A stretch of DNA of 64,000 bases from NCBI RefSeq assembly GCF_047496725.1, contig NC_132972.1, forward strand, positions 6,006,001 to 6,070,000, written 5' to 3'. The position numbers and the translations under genes were made by a program. Position 1 is the first letter of the stretch, and the number at the start of each line of letters is the position of its first letter. The notes under the pieces are model-generated. The model searched no databases, was not told the origin of the DNA, and saw only the letters and a list, made by a program, of their open reading frames with translations. This DNA is from Anoplolepis gracilipes. Its lineage: Eukaryota; Arthropoda; Insecta; Hymenoptera; Formicidae. This document shows positions 40,513 through 54,563 of this stretch, piece after piece.

Positions 40513-40974
40513 GATTCGCGTGAACGCGTCCATGGGGTTTCAAACAGGTTCTGTGAGGTTTTACAGGCCTCGTCTAATCATGCATGCAAGAAAGCTCCGC
40601 CTCGTCGACCGGTCGTTGCTTCGCCCCGATGAGTTTCTTCGTCCACGGTCGCCGATCGGTTCTTCGCCGACTTCGCCAAGAATTCTCGTCTGCCGTCGAT
40701 ATAGTCGATAATTGTCCCGTAGTAGTTTAAGCGACATAATCCGCGACCTTCTCGTATTCGACTTGATGAAGTACTCCAATTTCGAACAGCCCTTTCATCT
40801 GGTATAGAGCGGGTGAGACTTGCGTTCAAGGATATCCATGCAACAAACAAGCCTACCAGCAGATCTTTGTGCAATTTGTCGGCGTGCATACTGCACAATG
40901 TATCGTATATCAGTACGACTTTTGCCGCATAAGAAAACCGGAATAACATTACCTCTTCTTCATTGTTAGAATTT

Positions 40975-40979
<5 letters not shown>

Positions 40980-41020
<41 letters not shown>
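40980..41020. repeat. (TC)n microsatellite
   Basis: About 19 uninterrupted TC units. Confidence 0.95.
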
Positions 41021-44000
41021 GTTATTTCGTTTGCATTCTTTATTAAGGACTTAAAATGCTCGATGAGAAGATAAACGTTTTATATATTTACTGAAGAAAG
41101 GAAAATTAAAAACTGTGCGGAATTATTATCATTAAGGGAATATCTAATTAGCACTGGTGTAATAATGTTTACGTCATTAAATTCTTAGTTAAGTTGCAGT
41201 AATTACACATTTACCGATGAATTTTTATCGGATAAGAATTTATCGTGATAGTTTAAAAATATACCTAGTATAAGCATTTTTTATTCGGTGAGTAAAAGAT
41301 TTTTTTTATGTAAAAAAAAATTATATTTCTTACATAAAAAAAAAAAATCGTTTAGTCGCCGATACGTTTCTATTGTAATTTATATTTCTTAATAATGTAA
41401 TATTTTTTTATAACAGTTTTCGAAAGTACATTTAAAAATTTGCACATATGACATGTCAAAATCAACTTGTGGCCTGGATATTCAAATATTATCTTTCATG
41501 ATGATTCCATTACATTATCATCTTACTAGCAATATTATCTCAAGCATAAATTTCAATTTTGTCACCATGCCAATGAATCGAAGTCGCGCTTTCGACGGCG
41601 TCTCGTGGAATTCGTCACGCTTCCGTGCACCGAACGGAAGCGACCGAAAAACGGCGGACAGTGCGCTATGAATACAAAATGACGGGTTAACTATGGCGAT
41701 TGCTGCGCTTTTATCCGCGCGATCGGAAGCGTTTATCGCGCAGTCGTGTCTCGCGAATGAAAGGACGAGTTCGAACATCTCTTTTTTTTTTTTTTTTCTT
41801 TAAAAATTGGAAAAAACCAGGAGATTTCGTGCCTCCTCCTCGTTCGATTTCCCGACTCGTCCACATCGAGCATGGGAGGTTGAATAGTGGACTCGAATAA
41901 CTTTCTTGCATATCTCTGCTGCAAAAGCACCGACAGAAATAAAGCAAACACGCGCGCGCGAGATAGTCGTGCTTGCAAGACACGCGCGCGATAGCTCGCT
42001 GGAGACAATAGCGCACGTTCTGCGTTTATGTTTTGTACATTTGAGACGACGGACACGTGTCTGCGAAAACCGTTGTATTGAGAAACAAACATATAGGTAG
42101 TCTCGGACAAACGCACAAACAATAAACAATCGCTCTGCGATTTATCGGTTTGTCATTACAACGCGGACATTTATGAGCATTTTATCGCACGTTCTAAAAT
42201 ATGCAAGAGTTGCAATATTCAACGCATTCTTTTCTCTTTTGTAATTAATAAACAATATAACAATTAAATCACGTGAAAGTTGATAAAAGATATGAAGAAT
42301 TGTATATTGTAAAAAAAACGTGTAGAAAACATGTAGAATTCAAACGGTGAGAAAGAAAGTTGAAGTCTCTTGTAAAACTTGGAGTTTTAGAAGAAATTTT
42401 TAATAGCGCTATGACTAAGAATTAAATATACTTTACATATTTTCTTCTATTTAACTTTTCTAATTAATCTTTTGCGTTCGAAAGGCGCTGAGTGCAAAAA
42501 GTTTTATAGAAAATTTCCAATGCTACTCACACCGACTTTTGATCCTTTCAAGTGTCAACGGTTAAAAATAAACCATCTATATTTTAGCAAAGTTTTGTAA
42601 TTGAAAGAATAAAGAAAACCGTCATATTTCTATTTACAATTCTTAAAATTGTAGATATATATATTTAGACATGAAAAAAATTTAACGAAATAACAAATAT
42701 CTTACTTAAGAAAATAATTAAATAATTACTTATATATATATATATAATTATTTAATTCGTTTCTCTTATTTTTACAGGTGAGTAATCCTTGTACCGTTGC
42801 TTCATATCTATCTGTAAACAAAACGACTTCTTGCACGTGAGTATCCGGTATTTTGAATTGAAATCTATGCATTTGCACGAAGTAAAACTGATTTCTCTTC
42901 AACTATGAGGTAATTATGTGATAAAAGACGCACGTAGTGCACATATTTAAATTCAATTAATTAAAGTATACATGTTCGTAGACAAAAAATATTTTTTTTC
43001 TTTTATAGTAGTAATACTCTAAGCTCTAAAATAATATAGATAGATTAATCTTATTAAATTTTATAATGAGTTTTATAATTTGTAAGAGTTTTAATGTTTT
43101 AAATTATAATTTTTCATTGTAAATTCTCATTCTAAATGTACGAACTAAGTTTATTTAATGTAACAATGAAATTGCGAAGTATAAATAAATGTTGCTTTTA
43201 GAAACAAAAGATAATATTTAGATAGTACATATAAATTTCAATAGAAGATATAAACAATTTATATTAGCACAGCTTGTTTTCGCTTGTTTATATCGTATAT
43301 TTGTAACACATTTTTGACATACTTTGTAAGCAAGTTCAATCCAGATTTTCGAAAAGTATGTTGTTTTGTTGATACAATTCAACTTTCCACTATTTTTGAC
43401 GATTTATTTTAAAACCCCATGTTTCGATGAAGAATTGAGCTGTATTTTTGTCGGGGATAGCGTAAACAAAGATCGATGGATCGAAAGATCTTATATGTTG
43501 CGCTAAATTTTTCTTCATGTTTACGAAAAGTGTTGATCGAGGATCGGCTCTTTGGCAAAACGCGCGTAAACATCTTCGTCCATCCAAGCGGGCGATTTAG
43601 CTTACATGCGCAAATGAAAGCGAAGAAGACATACACGAGCGAACTTGGTAACGAACCGAACAAACCGTTCGCATCCACCGATAAACTGTTTGCATTTTCG
43701 TCTGCCAGGTATCGTTTCTGCAAATCGTCCGCGACGATATTATTTTCGGCGCGATAGAAATCTGCGCGACTCGCGTAATTCGCGGGCAATCGTGTATTTT
43801 CGTTATAACGTGTATGTATATGCAGAATCACTGCAGGCTGCTTGAGTTTTCATAAATCTAGTTTTGGCGAACTGCATCGATCTCTAGTCCCGATTTATTC
43901 TCGATGCTTTTCCATTCTATAGCTGATACCGGCACGTTAAGTGATGAGATCACTTCGTATTATGATCACAAGCTCGGAACCTCTTACCGTCTCTTACGTC

Positions 44001-44558
44001 TCGTACAGGCGTCTACTGACGGAAGGAATGCGGAGAATAGCAGTATCTAGGCCGAAGCAATGTCGTATCACTCTAGCAGAGATTGGCTGAAGACACGATA
44101 ACTTGGGAATTTCTCTCATGATATTCATGTCATGTATTTCTGTCATAAATATAACTGACGTAGTAATATACAATTTTTTATATAAAAGTATTGCAAGCGT
44201 GTTTATAGTAACTAGATAATCATGCTCACAAATACGAGAAAAGATTACAATAAAGCAATATTATTATTATTATTAGTATAGATATTTGATATTTTTAGAG
44301 CAAAAGTAAAATTTTAAATTTATAGTAGATATTCGAGTAAGAGCTACTTTAAGTAGCTACTTTCGAGATAGGTTTTACGAATTTTAGATCTTAACGTGTT
44401 TAAGTCACTGCTCTAAATTTTATTTTTATCTTTCTTATATATGTATATTATCAAATCTATAATTTTACAATACAAGGCAAGCATTACATTACAAGATTTA
44501 TTTAAAGAAAATCAGATTTCAGATAAAACTTACGAATCACGAAAATGATCAACCATTG

Positions 44559-44587
<29 letters not shown>
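44559..44587. repeat. Poly-T tract
   Basis: Uninterrupted run of about 29 T. Confidence 0.9.
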
Positions 44588-44594
<7 letters not shown>

Positions 44595-47500
44595 CTTTCC
44601 ATTTTTTTCGGTTTAAAAAATGTCTGAAATTCGAGAAAAAGAATATCTTCGAGAATATCTACTGTATAGAAAAGATCACTAAGAGCATAATCTGATAGTA
44701 TATGGTTCAAGAAGTCTGATGGCTATCATAAAGTTTCGAAACAACGAAGGTGAAAGAAGTAAAGAGAGAAGGCAGACATTTATCTTTCTTGGTTGAGCTC
44801 ATTTCTTCGATACAATAAAAGGAACGCGTTCGAACCAAAGAACGAAGCGACGTCGTTTCGCCAATAATTTCAAACACTGTTCCATGAAAAGTGCGAGAGA
44901 TCGCAGGGCTGAGCCTCTTGTTAAAGTCGATGATTGTGACCGGACGGACGTTAATACCATTGATGTTTATCAACATCCGGAAAGGCATGCTCGATATTTT
45001 AAAACTGCAAGCAGCTAATGCAACCGAACGAGCGTCTCGAGTCCGCTAAATAGGTCAGACGGGAATCGAAAGTTTTATTTCAACGTCATAAAATCGACTG
45101 AAGATTAAGATTAATAATTCGATGCCTGTTTGTACTGGCTCCACCGAGTTTGCTAACTAATTTTTTTAACCTGAGATAAATTCTCTTTCTACATTTCTAT
45201 CGCCGAATATTTCTAACAAAGTTATTTCTAACGAAAGATCGATATTGTATTAAATTGCAAATTACATCATAAACGTACAACGCTCGCGTTTGATAATAAA
45301 GTTGAGAAAGGCGCGCTCACGCCGATTGAGAATTAGAAAGTTCGATGATAATGCATAACTGGCACGCACAATATGCGTTTTTTTTTTTCTGCATACTTGC
45401 ATTCCCCCTTACTGGCTCACAGCAGCCTCGAGACTGCACGTTGCTCGTTTTCTTCAAACGATGGAAATGTATAACGCGTTGCAAATCGCACTGTATGATA
45501 AGAAAGGCCTTGACCCAAAAATTCATATTTACATGCTTATATAATTGCTCCATAATTTAATATCAAACGTGCTCCTTTTGACATCTCGTTATCGGAGAAG
45601 TGGTTGCGAAGCATCATCCGTATTTCACTAAAAGCGATTTTATCCGCGCCAAACTTTCCTTTCTACGTCATCTCGTTTCTAGTTTATGAATACTTTTTTA
45701 GACTTCTTCATTATTGACAGAATGACATTTAGCAAGAATACTTAAAAATTTTCTTAATTAAAAGCTAATTGGACACTATAATGAACTATTTTATTTTTAT
45801 TTTTAACCAGACATGCAGATGAGTTCTCTAAAATGGCACTGCGAATATATCTTTTAAGATATAATTGACTATTTAATTTCTATATGACGCATATTTATTT
45901 TCAAAATGCATGATTTTTATCATCGAATTCATCTTGGAATGCTTCATTATTTATCGTAATGTAATATTTCTTCAAAAGTGCATAATCAAATATATTATAT
46001 TCTATTGAATATATATTTTTACATTTAATATTTCACGTTGCTCCTAGGAATATATAATAATATTTTATATTTTCCGTATGCTTTTTTTTGCGAATGTTTC
46101 TGAAATGTTTTACGTAAAACTGATGTCTTTTTATAGATAGTAAATTCTTTGGTTACTGTATAATTGAGTATTTCGAGGTTCTGCGTTATCGTTTTCGTTG
46201 AAGAGAAGGAGAATTCTCGTTGCATACTAATGCAAATCCTATCTGCCAATCTTCTTCACACTCAACGAAGCATACTGAGTGATAATCGATTCAGGCAAGT
46301 GCTATCAACCTTGAAAGGAAAGCAAGAGAGCATCGCCATCGGCTAGTTATAAAATTCCATTCTGTCGAATGATATTTGCGATCGACTTACAATTGAAACT
46401 AATTCGCATTGTTTGTTATAGAAGTTTCTGAGGTTTAACATCTCGTCTAACGATCGATCCTTCTTAAGCATTTTATAGGCTGTCAAAACAAGAAATGTTT
46501 TATAGAGATCTATCGTGAACCTTATGCGAAAGTTATTTGAAAGTTAGCTTAGATTTTTTAAATGTCGAGTAATCAACAAATAAACAGATAAAATTAATTG
46601 GAGTTGATATTTTTAGTTTTGTTAATTTTTAATTTAACTACTTCGAGAGTTATTTATTAATTAAAGATTATTAATTTAAGAGTTAAACATTATTTCCGCA
46701 TTCATTTTTATATTACATTTAGCAATATTTTATAACTATAGCCGATACATCGCTGATATAGCAATTTGAACATCATAATAATAATTACAGTTCAGCGATA
46801 TCGACATAATAACGAAGTCGGTTGATTATTATTACACAATCGTTTGAGTGCAAATGCAAATACGTTATTTAATTGGCTTTTATTCGATTCTACCATTAAA
46901 GATGCAATCAAGGCAAATTGTGAAATAACAATTAAGCGCGCTCAGCTTGATATTTGTATTTAATTAGCTGGCGGGAAAGTAGCGGTCGGGAAAAAGAATC
47001 GTCGCGACGGCAACAGAGAAATCCTTTCTGAAAAACTGTGCGACTCTTACAATTATAAATTATATTTAATTACGCGCAAAGTTTCCATTAACGTGTCATT
47101 AATTGGAGACCAAAATTGCGAGTATATCTTTTGTTGGCGATTTTGATACGCGCGCGAAAAGGCGTTGGCGAAAGTTTATGATACGGTACGAGAATAATTA
47201 TAATGATTAATTTCAATTATGTTTTAACTAGCTCGTAACACGATGATTAAACGAACATAGTTTAGATTGTATCTCTCGGTGACACGATATACGATATATA
47301 TGTTATGTATAATGTGTTATTAAAAATATTTTTCTACGTTTAACGTCCGCTTTATATGTGTCGGATGTTGCTAATTTTTTTGCAAGAGTTGATAATATCT
47401 ATTTGTCATACATTGTTTTTATAACTAATTAAAATCAGTATTTTTTTTAATAAAAATGATTTCAATTTTATGGCATATTGTACATATGTAATCTTTTTCT

Positions 47501-48824
47501 CTCTCTTTAAACATATTTATATATTTATTAAATGCAATCTATATATATATATATATATAAAATATATAATATATAAAAATCTATGAGATAAATTATTTTA
47601 CATATTGTTTAAATCAATTTATATATTGATATAATTTCATAAAAATTACTTTATAAAAAAATATAAGATAGAAATATTTGTTTCAAAATTAATTTTAAAA
47701 AATCGATGATGTTCTTCTGAATGGTTTTGCAGCAACGTTTACTCGTACCTTCATTTAAAACGGCTTTACTGGATAATCTGTTCTGGTGTCTTTCAAGTTT
47801 TTGTGTAAAATAATTTTACAATGGTTTTGAAACTACTACACATATAACATTGCAATTAGAATTTTCCGACCAGGCGCATTGCCAATCGGCACTAGTTTGA
47901 GCTCGCATCGTATTCGCGCCAGTAATTAAAATCCGTGGAAGGCAAAACGGTGAGATATATTCGGATGGAAATAAATCACATCGACATTAAAATCGTATAA
48001 AACAATCGACAGCACAGCTGGTCATCAATTATACGAAACATAATAAATAACGTGAAAAGATTCGATTATGTGGTTACAAATCGCAATGCGAACACCGAAC
48101 ATTCGTCTGGTATATAGGCTGTGGTTAGAATACTTTATGAAATATTCCGTGACTAGCATACTTATTATAATCAGGTTTTCGAAGAGGAGAGGAAATTGAA
48201 AATCTTAAACAGTCGCATGCACGTCAAACAATAGATATTTTCTCAGACGTGATGGTATGCAAAAACAAGAAACTGCAAACTACTTTTTTTAGGTCGGTTA
48301 AACTTTATTAAAATGTTTGAAAATCATATACGCACATGTTAAATCACTTATAACATTTTGAAAAATACTTGAGAATTTGAAACATTTCTTTTAAGGAGTA
48401 TTTTTTATTTCCTTTTTTATAAATCTAATAAATTTGATAAAAAGTCTATCTTGTAATTGTAGGAAAAAAGATACATATTTTTGAAAAAGTAAAAATTTTT
48501 TAATGCTCTCAATGTTTATAATCATGGAACAATTTTTTGTAGTTTTAAATTTTCAAATTCTTTGGGTATATGTATAGTGTGTTGAATGTATTATTGAAAA
48601 AAATATGCTTAACTTGCTTTGATGCGTAACAAACATAGTAAGAGAAATCTATCGCAATAATCTTAAATGCAATGCCTGAATGGATTATTGGTTCATTACA
48701 CAAATAATATATAAATGAACATATAAATGTACGCGAGCAAAAAAATTTATTCATATTTACATCTAGCAACTTTCTATGATTAAAGATATATATTATTTTT
48801 ATTATTAAAGACAATATATTATAA

Positions 48825-48828
<4 letters not shown>

Positions 48829-48853
<25 letters not shown>
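48829..48853. repeat. Poly-T tract
   Basis: Uninterrupted run of about 25 T. Confidence 0.9.
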
Positions 48854-48855
<2 letters not shown>

Positions 48856-49690
48856 GGAACGTGTAAAAGATGACAATTACGGTCATTCTCGTTAGATTAA
48901 TTATCAGTAACAAAAGCGCGATAAGAACTGTTGAAGTACTTGCTGTAAATGTCTAGATGAAATCTAGATTCTCTGTTTAGATTGTAGCGACTTTAGACTT
49001 TAAGAATAAAGAAGGTTTACTAAGAATTAACACACAAGAATAAATACATTATATTACTCGAGTATTACTTGAGTATACTAAAATAAAATTCCAGTTATTT
49101 AAGAACGTAGTGTCTATGATAAGAACAATGCTTATACATATATATAACTTTATGAAAAAAATAGAATTCTTTGAAAATCTACGTTTTATATGAGTTTTGA
49201 TTTATATTATATATACGAACAATCTTTTCAAAATGCGTTATTTTCTATGCGTCATTAAAATACATCTGTAAACATATTAATAAAATTGTAGGGAATATTG
49301 TCACAAATATTATTAAAACAATTGAAGGTAGAAATTAATATGTTGCTGCTTGCATATTGAAAATTAGCTATCAATATATTAATATAAATTGATACAGATC
49401 GATACAATTACTTATAAAAACAATCAATCAAGATAAACTTATTAATATTTGTAATTGCCAATTATAATGGTAGTTGATAATTTTGAAATTTATAAAAGGA
49501 ATGATTATTAAAATTGGAAATTACCGACATTTAAAAAAAAATGTTTCCTTTTATTGTGTAGATACATCAATGAGCGTTATGTTGATACTGCTAACGATTA
49601 CAAGGTCTTAACCGACGTTTTTGTTATGCAACATTAATGCACACCTTTCATACTTTTGTGTGATGCGTTGTCATTAATATTCCTCGGCAG

Positions 49691-50016
49691 ATGTTGCACG
49701 CGCGGAATGTCAAGCAGAAAGCGATGCTGGTTGGTACAGGCTTTCTCAAGCAGCTGGTCGCGGCGCGCTTCTTTGTCTTTATCTCGTTATCGACTAACAC
49801 AAGGATTCTCAATAATCCGGACGAGAAATCGAGGTCCTCGGCAAGTAGTAGACGACAACGAATCGTTCTTTGCACGTATCCGCACAAACAAGCCGCCGGC
49901 TTTAAGTACGCGGACGATTTCATCCCTCGTTTATTGCAAACAGTGCGTCATCCGTGGGAATATCTTATTGAGAGATCCGAATTGCCGTCCGATGTTTACA
50001 AGTGGTTTTCCATTAG
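49691..50016 (+). other. Possible exon-like block (weak)
   Basis: A G+C-richer stretch in AT-rich surroundings is open for 108 codons plus two bases, exactly between an acceptor-like site (TTCCTCGGCAG|ATG) and a donor-like site (ATTAG|GTGAAG). The product is mixed in composition (for example GTGFLKQLVAARFFVFISLS, KYADDFIPRLLQTVRHPWEY), not the F/I/K/N noise of the neighbourhood. The opposite strand is also partly open, and I recognise no domain. It could be an internal exon of gene A or of another gene, or chance. Confidence 0.22.
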
Positions 50017-50660
50017 GTGAAGTGATATATGACGCATCAATTTTTATCATGTGATTAAAAAAAACACGTTTTGCTCTATTAAGATGACTATACATGTTTA
50101 CTGAATAAATTCTTGTCATCATATATTGAACTTTATAGATAATTAATTTTAAGCTCGTGCAATATATAACTTGTTTTTAAATATATATTTAACGTATTAT
50201 ATAAATTCGCAAAGAATCAATTATGTTTATTGAAAGATAAGAAGAGAGAAAAATGAGAAATATATAATATTATTAGTATCATTTAGGTTTCTAGCTTTGT
50301 TCCTGAGAGTTAGTATAATAATAATATAATACACTTAATTAACAATAATAAAAGTAACATTTTTTAAAATAATTTTTATTAAATAATTGTACAAGAAAAA
50401 CTGTTCAGAACGGATTTTGCACATTCGATTATCTGAATTACTGGAGCATAATTGTGAACGACATTGTGCGATGAAAAATTTAACAATCAATCAGCAAAAC
50501 GATTTTAAATCTTTTTTTTATTGGTCAGCGGTTTTTAATAACATGTAGGCGATTCTTTCATTGATTTTCAATTATTTCATCAATATTAAATGGTATAATC
50601 TGTATTATTTTAACTTTTTACTCTTTTTTTCTTTTTTTTTTTCCTCTATCTATCTATCTA

Positions 50661-50845
50661 CAATCGGACCTCTTATCCTACGACATTTTCGGTCCGGAAT
50701 CTTCCCCTTAAACCTCTGATCCTACGACAAAAATTTGAGAGTGGAGGCATAATTCCCCTTTCGCAGTCGTAGCATGAGAGAATTTTTTTTCGTAGGATAA
50801 GAGGTTTCGTAGCATAAGAGGGTCGTAGGATAAGAGGTCCGACTG
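50661..50845. mobile_element. 185-bp MITE with TA target duplication (Tc1/mariner-pogo type)
   Basis: Both ends carry a 24-bp terminal inverted repeat starting CARTCGGACCTCTTATCC, differing at a single base (A on the left, G on the right). The element is bounded by TA on each side (50,659-50,660 and 50,846-50,847), the standard target duplication of the Tc1/mariner superfamily. Ends beginning CAGTC-ACCTC are typical of pogo/Tigger-like elements, so that subgroup is my inference. The word TCGTAG[GC]AT[AG]AGAG, with slight variation, occurs six times, two inverted at the left side and four direct at the right, including the termini. There is no room for a transposase, so it is non-autonomous. 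Near-identical ends indicate a fairly young insertion. It sits next to a (TATC)n stretch. Confidence 0.88.
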
Positions 50846-52480
50846 TATCTGTATCGACACTAATAATTAAAAATCAATATAATCGATATAATATAAATCA
50901 ATAATATAAATCAATATAATATAAAAAAATCAATAATTCTCATCATCAAATAACACACAATTCCTATGATCAAATTTCCATCTATCAAAGTTTTTCATTG
51001 TAAATATGGAAGCATTTATAAAATTAAATTTTTGTACATACATTTTTTACACGATTTCTAATAAAATCTAATAAAAATATATTATTATACTAATAAAAAT
51101 AGCGTAGCTATACATATATATATACATATATTTAAAAGATAATCTCACAATTATATCGGAATTATTATATATTTGAATGTCGATTGAAAATTTCAGATTT
51201 CGTAAAATCACGAAAAGCTATTGGAAAAAATATCCTTTTATCCGACTGTGCACATACTCGCGCAAATTTTAGAGATGAAAGTTTATAATTCCGTCGAGCC
51301 GTAAATCACCGTTTTACGACGAGATGCACCAAGCAGATATGTACGTTATGAGTTTTACTGATCTTTTTTATCCTGTCTACATCACGAAGGTCTGCCCAAT
51401 AATATCCCCAGAATGACGTTTAAAACGTAGGCATAATAACGGAAGATATAATTTTTGCATTTTTTTTTTTCTAGTTTTCCGTTACTCTACTTTTCGGAAC
51501 ACGCTTCTTCAACTCGTTGACACGATTTTATATCATCGGAAACGTGTTATAATATGTAAAAATATATATTTGTAGTTTTTACACCAAAAAAAGTTTTTAC
51601 ACTTTTTACAAATCTGCGATTAAATTCATAATGAATAATATAAATTCTGGAAGTAATATCTATATTATTTTATTCTCGAAATTTGTAATAATTTCTATGG
51701 TTGTAAACAATTGTATCATAAAATCAATACATTTGTTATAAGTAATAGATATTAAAAGTTTGTTTTTTTAAAGTGAATTTAAATATTACAATCTAATCTA
51801 AGTTCTTAATAATTAAATTAATCTTTAAGAAAATTTATGAATATATTTTTCGAAATTGAAAAAAAGATTTGAAAAAAATCAATAGCTTCGTCATTCTCGT
51901 TAACTATTCTTTCGTATTCGAGAATTGTTGAACATGCCGATGGTCACGTAGAAAGGTAAAATTTGCCATTTTGAGTTGTCATGCTTCAATATGTGAAACG
52001 GTGAATGTGGAGGTAATGTATTGCGATAAAAAATAAACGACTTTTATCGCGACGCCAAAATATGTTCGTGACTTATTGGCCGAAATTGGCACGTGACGCT
52101 GTTGCTTCCAGGAAATTTAACATAACTGATTTATGTATTGTTTTTTAATTCGGCCAGATCTTTACCGCAAGGACACATCTGCTACAATTTATGTTTCTTG
52201 ATCGCTATAGTGATTATGCTAAGTTGCAATTAAGAGAGATTTGGCTAAGTTAGAAGAAATTTTGTTTTTTGTTATTTTATAATGCAGATTTTTAATTTAT
52301 TACTAACATTTTATTTGCATAATATGATGCAGATAATTCTTAACAGTTATAGTACTTTAGTGATTGTAAGCTAAATTATATTATTTAACTAATGCATGAT
52401 AATGTCTTTTTTAAAAGAAAATCTCAAGTATAACTTATATAAGTCAAAGTTATTTTTATAATTATATTTGTTAAAAATTG

Positions 52481-52552
52481 TGCGTGTGTGCGTGTGCGTG
52501 TGCGTGTGCGTGTGCGTGTGCGTGTGCGTGTGTGTGTGTGTATGTGTGTGTG
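52481..52552. repeat. (GTGTGC)n / (GT)n compound minisatellite
   Basis: GTGTGC hexamers in tandem followed by GT dinucleotides with one A interruption. Confidence 0.93.
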
Positions 52553-52861
52553 AAAGAGAGATATCTTTTATTCTAAATATAAAAAGCAGAAATGTCGTAT
52601 CCCGTCATGTCTCGAATGGAAACAGATAGTCTCGTTTATGATTTCAGTAGCTGTATCGTAAATCTGTCTTTCTGCGCGATACGCGATGTGAGTATACATA
52701 TATGCCTGATAAGGTGCGCTCAGTTGACAGAAGCTCAGCTTTGTAATGCGCGAAATTATTCCGTCACAGTGAAGTTCACTTTTCTGCGAGTAGTCTCAAT
52801 GAATGCATTTAACAAAGATAACACATTGTGTATTTTTCACTGATTAAATCTGAGAGGGAGA

Positions 52862-52862
52862 A

Positions 52863-52890
<28 letters not shown>
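52862..52890. repeat. (GA)n microsatellite
   Basis: GA dinucleotides, about 13 units. Confidence 0.9.
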
Positions 52891-52893
<3 letters not shown>

Positions 52894-53356
52894 AAGTCGC
52901 GTAAAACTAATATAATTTTTTAATTATTGTAAAACTATTGCAAATTAAATATTTTACACATAGAAGTATAGTAATTACTTAATTCTAAGAAAATTTTAGT
53001 GCATTTTATTTACAGAAATTTCTTAATTATATTAATAAATTTTTATTTTATTTTTTATTTTTTATAAATATTTTATTGTATAATATTTCTTGTTCTATTT
53101 ATCTATTTTATTGCAATAATTAAAAAATTGTAACAATTTTTATGGGAATTTTTATCTTAGACTCAAATAAGATATTTACGTTTAATCTTTTAGTTAGTAA
53201 ATTATCTTATATAAGTAAATTATCTTACACACCTTATAAATAGTATTAATTGTATTTAAATTGTTTTATTATATAAGAAAAAAGAAATTAAACTAAAGAG
53301 AATTAGAATTTATAAATTTTTCTTTAGATAAATTTGTTGATAAATAATTTTAAGCT

Positions 53357-53357
53357 T

Positions 53358-53386
<29 letters not shown>
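53357..53386. repeat. (CT)n microsatellite
   Basis: CT dinucleotides, about 13 units. Confidence 0.9.
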
Positions 53387-53388
<2 letters not shown>

Positions 53389-53607
53389 AGTGATTATTTT
53401 CAATTATTATGTAGAATAATCTATACAACAACATTTATATAACAAAATTTTTTTATTAATTAGTTTATTAAATTAGTAATTGTATTTATTTTTTCAATAA
53501 TTTTAATAATTATTAGTCCTAATTTAAATTAATTAGAATTTTATTTGGGTGGAATTGGATTTAACTTTCTATTTGGATTTAACTTCCTTGTTTGGTAATT
53601 TTTAATT

Positions 53608-53609
<2 letters not shown>

Positions 53610-53677
<68 letters not shown>

Positions 53678-53680
53678 TAA
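53610..53680. repeat. (TA)n microsatellite
   Basis: About 30 TA units bounded on both sides by TACATATATA, so the tract and its edges are palindromic. Confidence 0.95.
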
Positions 53681-54440
53681 AATTATACAATTTATATATA
53701 CATATAATTCTGGATTAATTACAATTTTATGTAACCGGCGATGATAACGACGCGAATTGATGACATTGTCTTACTAATAGCAATTAGAAAAAATATTTAT
53801 GTATGGAAAGTGAATCGTTTATTTTATAGTGAATTCAAATAAGTTAATTTCAATAATAACTTTTTAGCTTCTATTTCGAAAAGAGTTTAAATTCCTTTTT
53901 TTATATGATTGTCTATAGCTATAGTAGCTATAAAAATGTTTTAACTTTGATTCATTTGATATTTAGTTACAGCAGGGATGCATTTAATATTTCGATTTAA
54001 TAATTTTTTAATTAATAGAATGATAGATAAAATTTTATTTTATCTATCAATTTTTATACAATATTTATATCAGGCTTTATAAGAAATTTAGAGAAAAATA
54101 ATTTAAAAAAAAATTGTTTTATCAACATTGAGACAGTTGTTATTAATAATAATAATTTTAGGTTTTAAATTATTAACTTTTCATTATTTATTCATTTATG
54201 CAAATTTTAAATCTTTATTATTTATATATGCTAGGATTATAATTCTTGATGAATAATAAGATATTCGATTTTGTGATAATTTAAATGAATATATTCTTTT
54301 TACAATAATGAAATTTATATTTCAAAATTAGCTTTAATGGGATTTCTTTTTTTTAAGCAGGAATTTACTCAAAATATTTAATTATAAAAATACTTTATTT
54401 AATAGATATTAATATATTTTTATTGATTTTAATTTTAATA

Positions 54441-54563
54441 ATCTCTCTCTCTCTCTCTCCTTCCCTCTCTTTTCCTTTCCTTCTCACTCTTTCTCTCCTC
54501 TTTCTTTCTTTTCTCTTCTCCTTCCATCTTTCTCTTTTTCTCTTTCGTTCGTCTTTCGCTTTC
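54441..54563. repeat. Polypyrimidine (CT-rich) tract
   Basis: About 120 bases almost wholly C and T on the plus strand, starting as (CT)n and decaying into mixed CTTT/CCTT. Immediately followed by G+C-richer sequence. Confidence 0.85.
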
